Notes under the pieces: generated by a model
Told to the model about the DNA's origin: nothing
Database searches by the model: none
The model's input: the letters and a program-made list of their open reading frames with translations, nothing else
From: Sphingobium sp. Ant17
Lineage (GTDB): Bacteria > Pseudomonadota > Alphaproteobacteria > Sphingomonadales > Sphingomonadaceae
Length of the DNA stretch: 64,000 nucleotides
Direction of reading: 5' to 3'
Assembly: GCF_000588875.1 (NCBI RefSeq)
Contig: NZ_JEMV01000022.1
Span: 1-64,000 of the forward strand
Made by a program: the position numbers and the translations under genes
Part shown: in pieces, positions 16,818-26,228 of the stretch
How positions within the stretch are numbered: the first letter of the stretch is position 1
Layout of the letters: the number at the start of each line of letters is the position of its first letter

Positions 16818-19081
16818 GTCGTGGCCAATAGCGGAAGGTTGCGCAAACGCTGACCTGTCCATGTGTACAATGCATTGGCAATAGCAGGCGCGACCAGCGG
16901 CGCGGCGAGATCGCTGACGCCGACCGGGGATGCGGTGCTGCGGATCAGTTCGACCGTCACTTCGCCGATATCGGCGAGGCGTGGCAAATTCATCCGGCCC
17001 AGGATCGCGCGGGTCGGCAGGCCGCGCGCATAGGGCACGGACGCCCCCATCGCAAAGGCGAGGCCATAGATCAGGCCGCTTTCGACCTGCTGCCGGGCAA
17101 TGTCGGGATGGACCTGATCGCCGACATCGACCGCCGCGATCATGCGGCTAACGCTCAGTTGGTTCCCGCGCATCGATGCTTCGACCATCACCGCCGCATA
17201 GCCGCCTTGCATCACGTGCGCGGCAAGTCCCTGCCCGCTGCCCGCTATGCCGCCTTGCCAGCCACCCATCGCCGCAGCGGTGGACAGACAATGGGCGAGG
17301 CGCGGATTGCCGCCCAGCATCTGGATACGGAAGGACATCGCCTCGATCCCCGCCAGATGCGCCAGTTCATCGACGAAACTCTCGGTGAAGAACGCCCCAT
17401 ACAGATGCGCGTTACCCCGCGTGAAACCGAGCGAAAGGCCAACATCGGCGGGATAATGATCCACCGCCCAATTGGGGATCGCATAGGGCGGCGCCATCCC
17501 CGCCACCGCCAGCCGGGACGCCTTGTCCGCCCCTTGTGCTGCTGCGTCATGAGGCAGCGCGCCATCGGCGATCCGTGCCCAGGTCTGCGTCATGGCGCAG
17601 GGGGCCGCGACCTTGGCCAGCCAGCCCTCGATCGCGCCGTTGCGCCCGATCTTCGCCGCCATCCGCGCCTGCGCGGGCGCGCTGGGCCGGTCTTGCACCA
17701 CATCCTCCAGCCGCGACCAGAGCAGTTGCACCGGGCGGCCGACATCGCGCGCGATCAAGGCGGCCTGCACGCCGACGTCCCAGTCCATTTTGCGCCCGAA
17801 CGACCCGCCCGCATGTAGCGGATAAAGCGTGACGGCGGTTTCGGAGAAGCCCAAAGCATCGGCAATGGCGGCGCGCGCCAATCCCGGCGCCTGCGTCGCC
17901 ATCCAGACTTCCGCGCCCTCCTGCCCCACCCGCGCCGTGGCGCAAAGCGGTTCGAGCGCGAGGTGCAGTCCGGCTTCGACCCGATATTCGCTGGCCAATA
18001 TCGTCGCGCCGTCGAACACCGGCAGCAGGTCGCCTTGGGCGTAGAGGCGACGCCCCGCCGAGCCGGAAAAGGCCGCTTCCAGCGCCGCGTCTATTCCAGC
18101 GCTATCGACCGGCTTGCCGCGCAGGGTGAAGACCGGATCGGCAAGGTCGAGCGCCTTGTTCGCCGCCCACCAGTTGGTGGCAACGGCGGCGACCCAGCGC
18201 TCGGTGCGGACCAGCTTGAGGAAACCCGTGACGGTGCTGGCCGATCGCTCGTCCAGCCCGGCGAGGATCGCATCGCCGATCGGTCCTTGCCGGATCGAGG
18301 CATGGACCATGTCGGGCAGACGAATGTCGGCGGCGAAATTATGGCTGCCGTCGATCTTCGAGGGGGTGTCGAGCCGGGGGACATCCTGCCCCGAAAGCCG
18401 CCCATCCTGCCCCTGCCGCAAGGGCAGGATGGCGGGGAGGTCGAACTGCGTTGCTTCCTCGACCAGTTCGCCGATCTTCAGCCGCCGCTCGCTTCCGTCG
18501 GAGACCAGCCCGTCGACTATATCGCAGCTTTCCCACGGCACCGACCAGCGCGCGGCCGCTGCCTTGCACAGCAGGACGCGCGCCGCCGCACCGGCATCGC
18601 GATAGGCGTCATGGAACATCGGGACAGACGTGCCGCCGCCCGTCAGCATCAAACCGTTGCGCGTCGCATATTGGCCGATCACCCAATCGCCTGCGTCGCC
18701 CAGCAAGCGTGTCCAGTCGCTCGCCAGCCATTCTTGCGCCAGCAGCGTGTTGGCGTAGAGCGGGCTGATCGGCGCGCTTTGGACCGCGACCGTGCGCCAG
18801 TCCGCGCCAAGTTCATCGGCCAATATCTGCGGCAGGACGGTCGTCACCCCTTGGCCCGTTTCGGTTTGCGGCACGATGACGATCACCTGCCCCGACCGGT
18901 CGATCTTGAGGAAGGCGTTGACGATCGTTTCGCCGGGACCGGCATTGAGGCTGGGTTGGTAGCTACGCGGCCAGACGCCCCAGGCAATGAGCAATCCCGC
19001 CGCCGCGCCGCCGCCGACCAATAGCGTGCGCCGGTCGATGCCCTTGCTGCGATCCGATACTGTGCGCGGGGGGCGAGCCAT
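16814..19081 (-). CDS. Xanthine dehydrogenase family, molybdopterin-binding subunit (IorB-like), with altered catalytic motif
   Basis: A 755-residue protein of the isoquinoline 1-oxidoreductase beta-subunit type. A Tat signal (DRRTLLVGGGAAAGLLIAWG, residues 17-36) implies export to the periplasm with its cofactor. Cofactor-binding stretches are recognisable (VIVPQTETGQGVTTVLPQIL near 60-80; GGSFGRKMDWD; PVQLLWSRLEDVV). In this family the motif near the C-terminus is GVGE, whose Glu is the catalytic base. Here it reads GVSD (721-724), followed by the normal APAIANALY. The 2Fe-2S partner subunit (IorA) is not adjacent. It is coupled to hemH by a 4-base overlap. Family is certain; activity is doubtful. 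Confidence 0.85.
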   Translation of the reverse strand: MARPPRTVSDRSKGIDRRTLLVGGGAAAGLLIAWGVWPRSYQPSLNAGPGETIVNAFLKIDRSGQVIVIVPQTETGQGVTTVLPQILADELGADWRTVAVQSAPISPLYANTLLAQEWLASDWTRLLGDAGDWVIGQYATRNGLMLTGGGTSVPMFHDAYRDAGAAARVLLCKAAAARWSVPWESCDIVDGLVSDGSERRLKIGELVEEATQFDLPAILPLRQGQDGRLSGQDVPRLDTPSKIDGSHNFAADIRLPDMVHASIRQGPIGDAILAGLDERSASTVTGFLKLVRTERWVAAVATNWWAANKALDLADPVFTLRGKPVDSAGIDAALEAAFSGSAGRRLYAQGDLLPVFDGATILASEYRVEAGLHLALEPLCATARVGQEGAEVWMATQAPGLARAAIADALGFSETAVTLYPLHAGGSFGRKMDWDVGVQAALIARDVGRPVQLLWSRLEDVVQDRPSAPAQARMAAKIGRNGAIEGWLAKVAAPCAMTQTWARIADGALPHDAAAQGADKASRLAVAGMAPPYAIPNWAVDHYPADVGLSLGFTRGNAHLYGAFFTESFVDELAHLAGIEAMSFRIQMLGGNPRLAHCLSTAAAMGGWQGGIAGSGQGLAAHVMQGGYAAVMVEASMRGNQLSVSRMIAAVDVGDQVHPDIARQQVESGLIYGLAFAMGASVPYARGLPTRAILGRMNLPRLADIGEVTVELIRSTASPVGVSDLAAPLVAPAIANALYTWTGQRLRNLPLLATT

Positions 19082-19120
19082 GGCCCGACTGATAGGGGCG
19101 CGATGGCCGGGTGGAAAGCG

Positions 19121-19555
19121 TTAATCGGCGCTGACCGGCGCGATGCCCAACCGGGGTATTTCGATCGCGGGGCAGCGGTCCATCACCACCTTGAGGCCGG
19201 CTGCTTCGGCGCGGGTCGCGGCGGCTTCGTCAACGACGCCGAGTTGCATCCAGACCGCTTTCGCGCCGATCGCGATGGCATCGTCCACCGCCTCCCCGGC
19301 CGCATCGCTGCGCCGGAAGATATCCACCATGTCGATGGGTTCGCCGATGTCGGACAGTCGGCCCCAGACAAATTCGCCATGGACATGTTCGCCCGCAATT
19401 TGCGGATTGACTGGCAGGACGCGATAGCCATGGTCCTGAAGGAAGGCCATGACGCTGTAACTCGCGCGCTCCGGTCGGTCGGATATGCCAACCAGCGCTA
19501 TGGTGCGGGTTTCGGTGAGCAGGGTGGCGATGTCCTGCGGGGCGGTTAGCGGCAT
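19121..19555 (-). CDS. CoA-binding domain protein (YccU family)
   Basis: A 144-residue single-domain Rossmann protein of the succinyl-CoA-ligase-like CoA_binding family: ARTIALVGISDRPERASY near the start, GYRVLPVNPQIAG, and GAKAVWMQLGVVDEAAA. The role of this family is not well defined. It stands alone, 40 bases upstream of the IorB-like gene on the same strand and well separated from mrp. Confidence 0.85.
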   Translation of the reverse strand: MPLTAPQDIATLLTETRTIALVGISDRPERASYSVMAFLQDHGYRVLPVNPQIAGEHVHGEFVWGRLSDIGEPIDMVDIFRRSDAAGEAVDDAIAIGAKAVWMQLGVVDEAAATRAEAAGLKVVMDRCPAIEIPRLGIAPVSAD

Positions 19556-19737
19556 GGAAATTCTCCTTATGCAGCTAGGACGAGCCAGGGGCCGGGACGT
19601 TCCCGATGATGGAGAATACCCCCTTAACTTCGCACATTTCCCGCTGATTTCGACATAATGTTGCGCGCCCCTGATCCTATCGCAATGTCACGGTGCGCGG
19701 ACATCTGATCATAGCCTGTTGCCCCGCTGTAGGACAG

Positions 19738-20703
19738 TCAAGCCGTGCCATCGAGCCATGTCGCGACCTTCTGCGCGATTTCCCGGAAGGCGTCGGCGTG
19801 GACGCCCTCGCCCGCCGCCGGGGGATCACCCGCGTCCGACTGGCGGCGGATATCGATGGCGAGCGGAATGCGGCCAAGGAAGGGCATCCCCATCTCGCCT
19901 GCCGCCGTCTCTGCGCCGCCCGTGCCGAACGGGTCGGAGATTTCGCCGCAATGGGGGCAGGCATAGCCCGCCATATTTTCGACGAGGCCGATGAGCGGCA
20001 CGCCCGCCTGCGTGAACAGGCTTACCGCGCGGGTCGCGTCGATCAGCGCCAGATCCTGCGGCGTCGAGACGATCACCGCGCCGACCGGCTTATGCTTCTG
20101 CACCATCGTTAGCTGAATGTCGCCGGTGCCCGGCGGCATGTCGACCACCAGCAAGTCGGCATCGCCCCAATCCGCGTCGATCAGTTGCGACAGGGCATTG
20201 CCGACCATCGGCCCGCGCCACGCCAGCGCCTTGCCGGGTTCGACCAGATGCGCCATCGACAGCATCGGGATGCCGAGCGTGCCGGTGACTGGGATCATCT
20301 TCTTGTCGCGAGCCTGGGGTTTCTGATCCTCGCTACCCATCAATCGCGCCTGTGACGGGCCATAGATGTCGGCATCGACCAAACCGACCCGGTGGCCCAG
20401 ACGGTGCAGCGCGACGGCGAGGTTGGCCGACAGGGTGGACTTTCCCACCCCACCCTTGCCCGACGCCACGGCGATGATGCGCAGCGGTTTGCGCTCGGCC
20501 GTCTGGGCGATGCGCACGTCGGTGACGCCCGGCACGGTCAGGCCTCCTTCGCGGATTGCGGCGACAAGGCCATCGCGCTGGTCGGGCGACAGGCCGCCCA
20601 CGTCGAGTGCGAGGGTCATAATCCCATCCCTCACGCGCGGCGCGCTGGCGCGCCCCCCCGTCAAGGCGGTCAGTCGGGCAGTAAAATCAGCGATATCGGT
20701 CAT
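19738..20703 (-). CDS. Mrp/ApbC family iron-sulfur cluster carrier ATPase
   Basis: P-loop ATPase that binds and delivers Fe-S clusters; 321 residues. An N-terminal MIP18/DUF59-like region (1-70) precedes the deviant Walker A SGKGGVGKST (81-90), then DADIYGPSQ and DMPPGTGD. The cluster-ligating CxxC is in AGYACPHCGE near 250. The gene is divergent from hflK, with a 73-base spacer. Confidence 0.93.
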   Translation of the reverse strand: MTDIADFTARLTALTGGRASAPRVRDGIMTLALDVGGLSPDQRDGLVAAIREGGLTVPGVTDVRIAQTAERKPLRIIAVASGKGGVGKSTLSANLAVALHRLGHRVGLVDADIYGPSQARLMGSEDQKPQARDKKMIPVTGTLGIPMLSMAHLVEPGKALAWRGPMVGNALSQLIDADWGDADLLVVDMPPGTGDIQLTMVQKHKPVGAVIVSTPQDLALIDATRAVSLFTQAGVPLIGLVENMAGYACPHCGEISDPFGTGGAETAAGEMGMPFLGRIPLAIDIRRQSDAGDPPAAGEGVHADAFREIAQKVATWLDGTA

Positions 20704-20776
20704 GGCGACGCCCTGTAGGAAATATTCGCTGCCATTGGCACTGTTTTTCGCAGCACAGCCTTCCTATACAGGGGAC

Positions 20777-21916
20777 ATGAAAAGATTATTCGGGTGGATG
20801 CCCGGCATCGTGAGCATGGCGCAAGGCCCCTGGGGCGGCAAAAGCGACGGGCCGGAGAGTAACGACGGACCAGGCGGAACGGGCGCGGGCGGCAATGGCG
20901 GCCCACGCAATCCCTGGACTCAACCGGGTCGTCCGGTTGGGCAGAAGGGTCCGTCCGCGATCGAGGAAATGTTGCGCCGAGGGCGCGACAGCTTTGGCCA
21001 GGGCGGCGGCAATGGCGGTGGCTTTGGTGGCCTGCCTCAGCGTCCCAACGGCAAGGCGCTATGGCCGATCGGCATCGCCATCCTGGTCATTTTGTGGCTG
21101 GTCTTGACGAGTTTCCATCGCGTCGGCCCACAGGAACGCGGCGTCGTCACCTATCTGGGTAGCTACAGCCGCACGTTGACGCCTGGTATCAGCCTGACGC
21201 TCCCCGCCCCGTTTGCGGCGGTAACGATCGTCGATGTCGAGGAAATCCGCACGATCGACGTAGGATCGACCACGGCGGAGAATGAAAATCTGGTGCTGAC
21301 CGGCGACCAGAATATCATCGATCTCGCTTATTCGGTGCGCTGGAACATCCGCAATCCCGAACTTTATCTGTTCCAGTTGTCCAACCCTGACGCGGCCGTG
21401 CGCGAAGTCGCCGAAAGCGCGATGCGCGCCGTGCTTGCCAGTGTCAGCCTGGACGATGCGCTGGGTGCGGGCCGTACCGCGATCGAACAGCAAGTCGAAC
21501 AGCGGATGCAGGAGATTTTGGACGGTTATCGCTCCGGCATCCGCATCCAGGGTATCGCGATCAAGCAGGCCGATCCGCCGGCCGCCGTAAATGATGCGTT
21601 CAAGGCCGTGTCGGCCGCGCAGCAGACCGCGCAGACCTATCTCAACGAAGCGCGCGCCGCCGCCCAGCAAGTGACGGCCAAGGCGCAGGGCGAGGCGGCT
21701 TCGTTCGACAAGGTGTATGAACAATATCGCCTGGCCCCGGACGTGACCCGTCGCCGCATGTATTATGAAACGATGGAAGGCGTGTTGGCCAATGTCGACA
21801 AGACCATCGTCGAAGGGACCAATGTGACACCCTATCTGCCGCTGCCCGAAATCAGACGGCGCGCCACGCAGGCCAATCCTGCTGCGCCTGCCGTCTCCAG
21901 CACGGAGGGTCAGTGA
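20777..21916 (+). CDS. hflK: HflK, SPFH-domain subunit of the FtsH modulator complex
   Basis: With HflC it forms the membrane complex that surrounds and modulates the FtsH protease; 379 residues. A Gly/Asn-rich cytoplasmic N-terminus (to about 90) precedes one membrane helix (WPIGIAILVILWLVLTSF), then the SPFH domain (VGPQERGVVTYLGSYSRTL..) and a coiled-coil rich in Ala/Gln. The start at 20777 has AGGGGAC six bases upstream; the frame is open further upstream but lies inside divergent mrp. Its stop overlaps the hflC start. Confidence 0.93.
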   Translation: MKRLFGWMPGIVSMAQGPWGGKSDGPESNDGPGGTGAGGNGGPRNPWTQPGRPVGQKGPSAIEEMLRRGRDSFGQGGGNGGGFGGLPQRPNGKALWPIGIAILVILWLVLTSFHRVGPQERGVVTYLGSYSRTLTPGISLTLPAPFAAVTIVDVEEIRTIDVGSTTAENENLVLTGDQNIIDLAYSVRWNIRNPELYLFQLSNPDAAVREVAESAMRAVLASVSLDDALGAGRTAIEQQVEQRMQEILDGYRSGIRIQGIAIKQADPPAAVNDAFKAVSAAQQTAQTYLNEARAAAQQVTAKAQGEAASFDKVYEQYRLAPDVTRRRMYYETMEGVLANVDKTIVEGTNVTPYLPLPEIRRRATQANPAAPAVSSTEGQ

Positions 21917-22764
21917 TGCCCGCATTTCTGCGTAATCCCATGGCCCTGGCGCTCCTTGTGCTGGCATTGCTTATTCTGCTGGGCAGCACCGTCGCGATCG
22001 TCCCGGAAACCAAGCAGGGCGTAATCGTCCGCTTCGGTGATCCCAAGGCGATCATCAACCGCTACCGCCAGAATGAAACCTTCGGCAATACTGGGGCCGG
22101 CATCATCATGCGCTGGCCCTTCGTGGACCAGGTGGTGTGGATCGACAAGCGCGTGCTGTCGGTCGAAATGGAGCGCCAGCAGGTGCTCTCGACCGACCAG
22201 TTGCGACTGCAGGTCGATGCCTTTGCGCGTTATCGCATCGTCGATCCGCTGCGCATGTATATCGCCGCAGGTAGCGAAGAGCGGGTATCGGAGGCTCTGC
22301 GCCCGATCCTGGGGTCGGCGCTGCGCAACGAATTGGGCAAGCGGCCCTTTGCCGCATTGCTCAGCCCGGAGCGGGGCCAGGTGATGCAGAATATCGAGGC
22401 GGGCCTGGATCGTGTCGCGCGCCAATATGGGGCGGAAATCGTCGATGTGCGGATCAAGCGCGCCGACCTGCCCGACGGCACGCCGCTCGACAGCGCGTTC
22501 ACCCGCATGCGGACAGCGCGCGAGCAAGAAGCGCTGACCATCCGGGCGCAGGGGGCCAAGCAGGCGCAGATCATCCGCGCCGAGGCGGACGCCAATGCCG
22601 CGCGCATCTATGCGGCGAGCTATGGCAAAGACCCGAGCTTCTATGACTTTTACCGGGCCATGCAGAGCTATCGCTACACCTTCTCGCCAGACAGGCCGGG
22701 TGAAACCAACATCATTCTGTCGCCGAATAATGAGTTTTTGCAGCAATTTCAGGGGCGGCCTTGA
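21916..22764 (+). CDS. hflC: HflC, SPFH-domain subunit of the FtsH modulator complex
   Basis: Partner of HflK; 282 residues. An N-terminal membrane helix (MALALLVLALLILLGSTVAI) precedes the SPFH domain (PETKQGVIVRFGDPK.., TDQLRLQVDAFARYRI) and a helical C-terminus (REQEALTIRAQGAKQAQIIR). The ATG overlaps the hflK stop as TGATG, with GGAGGG upstream; a GTG one codon earlier is possible. The hflK-hflC-degP order groups three envelope quality-control genes. Confidence 0.93.
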   Translation: MPAFLRNPMALALLVLALLILLGSTVAIVPETKQGVIVRFGDPKAIINRYRQNETFGNTGAGIIMRWPFVDQVVWIDKRVLSVEMERQQVLSTDQLRLQVDAFARYRIVDPLRMYIAAGSEERVSEALRPILGSALRNELGKRPFAALLSPERGQVMQNIEAGLDRVARQYGAEIVDVRIKRADLPDGTPLDSAFTRMRTAREQEALTIRAQGAKQAQIIRAEADANAARIYAASYGKDPSFYDFYRAMQSYRYTFSPDRPGETNIILSPNNEFLQQFQGRP

Positions 22765-22823
22765 GCCGAGCCGCGGTGCTGGCAGGATCATTACGGAACC
22801 AGCGTCATTCAATGAGGGTTAAG

Positions 22824-22866
22824 GGAAGGCGGCGCATCTTAGGACTTCGTCAAAGTCCCGCCTTCC
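22824..22866. other. Stable hairpin between hflC and degP
   Basis: GGAAGGCGG pairs with CGCCTTCC at the base, and GGACTT with AAGTCC around a CGTC tetraloop at the tip. It lies about 17-35 bases before the candidate degP starts and lacks a T-run. It could be a 5'-leader structure of degP or an mRNA-stabilising element for hflKC. Confidence 0.55.
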
Positions 22867-22900
22867 AAATCCTTCGCAGTTCATGAGAGGACCGTCACGA

Positions 22901-24403
22901 GTGCGTTACGCTTATGCCATCACCGGCGCCCTGTTACTGGGCGGCACCGCCATTGCGGTTACCACCAGTTCCAATGTGGGCGCCCAGACCGCACAGAATG
23001 AAGGCCTGACCGCCGCCGCCCCGCAGGGCGCGCCGGCAAGCTTGGCCGATATGGTCGAAAAACTGCAACCCGCCGTGGTCAATATCTCGACCAAGCAACG
23101 GGTGCAGGTGCAAAACCCCTTCGCCGGAACACCCTTTGGCCAATTGTTCGGTCAGGGCGGTGGTGCCCAGCCGCAGACGCGGCAAGCACAGTCGCTGGGC
23201 TCAGGCTTCTTGATTTCGGCCGACGGCTATATCGTCACCAACAATCATGTGGTGTCGGCCGGTGCCGAAGGCGCAACGGTGGATTCGATCACCGTTACGC
23301 TGACCAACAAGACGGAATATACCGCCAAACTGGTGGGCCGTGATCCCGCGACCGATCTCGCCGTGTTGAAGATCGATTCGCCCAAGCCGTTGCCCTTCGT
23401 CAAATTCGGCGACAGCACCAAGGCACGCGTCGGCGACTGGGTCGTTGCGATCGGCAATCCCTTTGCCCTGTCGGGCACGGTCACGGCCGGGATCATTTCC
23501 GCCGTCCATCGTAATACCGGCGGCGGTTACGAGAAATTCATCCAGACCGACGCGTCGATCAACCAGGGCAACTCCGGCGGCCCGATGTTCGACATGCGCG
23601 GCAATGTGATCGGCATCAACAGCCAGATCCTTTCGCCCTCGGGTGGCAATGTCGGCATCGGCTTTGCCATTCCGTCGGAACAGGCGGCACCGATCGTCGC
23701 GACTTTGCGCAAGGGCGAGACCGTCCGTCGCGGTTATCTCGGCGTGCAGATCAGCCCGCTGGGTGAAGATCTCGCCGAATCGCTGGGCCTCGCGAAAAAT
23801 CGTGGCGAGTTCGTGCAGGGCGTCGAGCCAGGCAAGGGCGCGGAGAAGGCCGGGATCAAGGCAGGCGACGTGATCGTCAGCGTGGCCGGGCAAGAAGTCA
23901 GCCCCGAGCAGAATCTCTCCTCCATCGTCGCGTCGCAGCCGATCGGATCGCGTGTGCCGATCGTGCTCATTCGCCGGGGCGAGCGCCAGACGGTCAATGC
24001 CGTCGTGGGTGAGCGGCCGTCCGAAGATGAACTGACCAATTTCGCACCGCAGCAGGATGAGGATTTCAGCCAGCAGCAGCAGAATCCGGGTCAGGCCGCG
24101 CAACAGTCGCTCGGCATCTCCGCGATCCCGCTGACGCCCGGCATCATCCGCCAGTTGGGCATTGCCGCCGATACGCGTGGCGTGGTCATCACCGGTGTGG
24201 ACGGATCCACCGATGCCGGCGCCAAGGGCCTGCGTCGTGGCGATGTCATCATCACCGCGAACAACCGTCCCGTTGCCAGCCAGGCCGATTTGGATGCGCA
24301 GGTGAAGGCCGTTGCGGGACAAAACCGCAGCGCCATCCTGTTGCAGGTTCTGCGTCGCGGCCAGTCGCCGATCTTCTTACCAGTGCGCCTGCGCGACAAG
24401 TAA
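22901..24403 (+). CDS. degP: Do family serine protease/chaperone (DegP/HtrA)
   Basis: Periplasmic HtrA protease that degrades or refolds damaged envelope proteins. The GTG at 22901 (500 residues) is preferred because GAGAGG lies ten bases upstream and the signal peptide (AYAITGALLLGGTAIAV) then starts at once; an ATG at 22883 would add six residues. The catalytic triad is H116 (TNNHVV), D152 (ATDLAVLK) and S225 (GNSGGPM). Two PDZ domains follow (from about 270 and 400), separated by a Gln-rich linker (SQQQQNPGQAAQQ). A terminator-like hairpin follows the stop. Confidence 0.93.
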   Translation: MRYAYAITGALLLGGTAIAVTTSSNVGAQTAQNEGLTAAAPQGAPASLADMVEKLQPAVVNISTKQRVQVQNPFAGTPFGQLFGQGGGAQPQTRQAQSLGSGFLISADGYIVTNNHVVSAGAEGATVDSITVTLTNKTEYTAKLVGRDPATDLAVLKIDSPKPLPFVKFGDSTKARVGDWVVAIGNPFALSGTVTAGIISAVHRNTGGGYEKFIQTDASINQGNSGGPMFDMRGNVIGINSQILSPSGGNVGIGFAIPSEQAAPIVATLRKGETVRRGYLGVQISPLGEDLAESLGLAKNRGEFVQGVEPGKGAEKAGIKAGDVIVSVAGQEVSPEQNLSSIVASQPIGSRVPIVLIRRGERQTVNAVVGERPSEDELTNFAPQQDEDFSQQQQNPGQAAQQSLGISAIPLTPGIIRQLGIAADTRGVVITGVDGSTDAGAKGLRRGDVIITANNRPVASQADLDAQVKAVAGQNRSAILLQVLRRGQSPIFLPVRLRDK

Positions 24404-24447
24404 GCCGCTTCCGCGCTTGCGGAAGTTGCCAAACTCAGCGTAATTTT

Positions 24448-24485
24448 CGTCACCCCCGCGCCTGCGGGGGTGACGTTTTTTTTTT
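24448..24485 (+). terminator. Intrinsic terminator after degP
   Basis: CGTCACCCCCGC pairs over 12 bp with GCGGGGGTGACG around a CGCCT-type loop, followed by ten T. The tail ends 15 bases before the next gene's ATG, leaving no room for a promoter between them. Confidence 0.88.
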
Positions 24486-24500
24486 GGGGGGCAGCGGTAC

Positions 24501-26099
24501 ATGAGCGACGGCATTTTCATCGGGCTGGGTGCGCCGGAGAAGGATGGCGGCGTGCCGCAGTCGCTGAACTTGCGCCGCGCCAATCGTCATGGGCTGATCG
24601 CGGGCGCGACCGGCACCGGCAAGACGGTGACGTTGCAGGGCATAGCCGAAAGTTTTTCGGCGCTTGGCGTGCCTGTCTTCCTGTCCGATGTGAAGGGCGA
24701 CCTGTCGGGCATCGCGATGGCTGGCTCGCCCACCTTCAAAAATGCCGACAAGCTGGTGGCGCGGGCGGCCGAGATCGGGCTGACCGACTATAGCTATAGC
24801 GACAATCCAGCGATCTTCTGGGATCTTTATGGCGAACAGGGCCACCCGGTTCGCACCACCGTCAGCGAGATGGGGCCGTTGCTGCTGGCGCGGTTGATGG
24901 GGCTGAACGAGACGCAGGAGGGCGTGCTGACCATCGCCTTTCGCTATGCCGACGAGGAAGGGCTGTTGCTGCTCGACCTTGGCGATTTGCAGGCGATGCT
25001 GAGCTATTGCGCGGAAAATGCCGCGATGCTGTCAGCGCGCTATGGCAATGTGACCAAGGCGAGCGTCGGCGCGATCCAGCGACAATTGCTGCAACTCGAA
25101 GCGCAGGGCGGCGACCATTTCTTCGGCGAGCCCGCGCTTGATATCAACGACATGCTGCAGGTCGATGAGCAGGGGCGTGGCTATATCAACATATTGGCCG
25201 CCGACCGGCTGATGCAGAGTCCGAAACTCTATGCGACCTTCCTACTGTGGCTGTTGTCCGAACTGTTCGAGACGCTGCCTGAGGTCGGCGACCCGGACAA
25301 GCCGGTGCTGGTCTTCTTCTTCGACGAGGCGCATCTGCTGTTCGATGATGCGCCCAAGGCGCTGACCGACAAGATCGAGCAAGTGGTGCGGCTGATCCGG
25401 TCGAAGGGCGTGGGCGTCTATTTCGTGACCCAGAACCCGATCGACATACCCGAGGAGGTGGCGGGGCAGTTGGGCAACCGGGTGCAGCATGCGCTGCGCG
25501 CGTTCACCCCGCGCGACCAGCGGGCGATCCGGGCGGCGGCCGAGACGTTCCGCATCAATCCCGATCTGGATGTCGAGACCGCGATCACCGAGTTGAAGGT
25601 CGGCGAAGCGCTGGTGTCGCTGCTGCAGGAAGATGGATCGCCGGGCATCGTCCAGCGCACGCTGATCGCCCCGCCCCGCTCGCGGCTTGGCCCGGTGAGC
25701 GCGAAGGAGCGGGCGATCATCCAGTCGATTTCGCCCTGCGACGGCAAATATGATGCTGCGGTCGATCGGGAGTCGGCCGAAGAGATATTGGCGGCACGCG
25801 GAGAGGCGGCGGCCGCCGCTGCGCTGGCGAGCAAGGCGCAAGCCGAGGCCGACAAGGCCGCCGCCGCGCAGGCCAAGGTCGAGGCCAAGCAGCGCGAGGC
25901 GGCGGCGCGCGAAGCGGCCAAGCCCAGCGGCTTTGACCGGGCGATCCAGTCTGCGACGCGCGCGGCCGGATCTTCCGTTGGGCGGCAGGTCGCCAACGAA
26001 CTGGGCAAGGCGGTGTTCGGGTCGAGCCGACGCAAGGCATCGGGCGGCGGGTTCGCTGGAAAATTGATGCGGGGGATATTGGGCGGGCTATTCAAATAG
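24501..26099 (+). CDS. HerA/YjgR-like ATPase (DUF853 helicase family)
   Basis: A 532-residue P-loop ATPase of the FtsK-HerA group. Walker A is [11 protein letters not shown] (34-44) and Walker B is [15 protein letters not shown] near 270. The C-terminal 100 residues hold an Ala/Lys/Glu-rich coiled coil ([19 protein letters not shown]) and a Gly-rich tail ([13 protein letters not shown]). E. coli YjgR is the reference member and its cellular role is not settled. A strong terminator sits just upstream, so expression depends on read-through or on a promoter overlapping the hairpin. Confidence 0.88.
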   Translation: MSDGIFIGLGAPEKDGGVPQSLNLRRANRHGLIAGATGTGKTVTLQGIAESFSALGVPVFLSDVKGDLSGIAMAGSPTFKNADKLVARAAEIGLTDYSYSDNPAIFWDLYGEQGHPVRTTVSEMGPLLLARLMGLNETQEGVLTIAFRYADEEGLLLLDLGDLQAMLSYCAENAAMLSARYGNVTKASVGAIQRQLLQLEAQGGDHFFGEPALDINDMLQVDEQGRGYINILAADRLMQSPKLYATFLLWLLSELFETLPEVGDPDKPVLVFFFDEAHLLFDDAPKALTDKIEQVVRLIRSKGVGVYFVTQNPIDIPEEVAGQLGNRVQHALRAFTPRDQRAIRAAAETFRINPDLDVETAITELKVGEALVSLLQEDGSPGIVQRTLIAPPRSRLGPVSAKERAIIQSISPCDGKYDAAVDRESAEEILAARGEAAAAAALASKAQAEADKAAAAQAKVEAKQREAAAREAAKPSGFDRAIQSATRAAGSSVGRQVANELGKAVFGSSRRKASGGGFAGKLMRGILGGLFK

Positions 26100-26228
26100 C
26101 CTTTAGTCGGATGCGAGACGGGAGGAGATGGACGCAAAGCCCGATCATCGGGCGGCGAAGAAATGCTCCACCCTCCCGCCCGTTCGCGCGATTGCCTAAT
26201 GGTTGCGAGGGCGGCTAAAGCGCTGGCC

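Noticed and set aside
20366-20776. N-terminal extension of HflK
   Set aside because: It is antisense to mrp. The ATG at 20777 has a good ribosome site and matches the family start.
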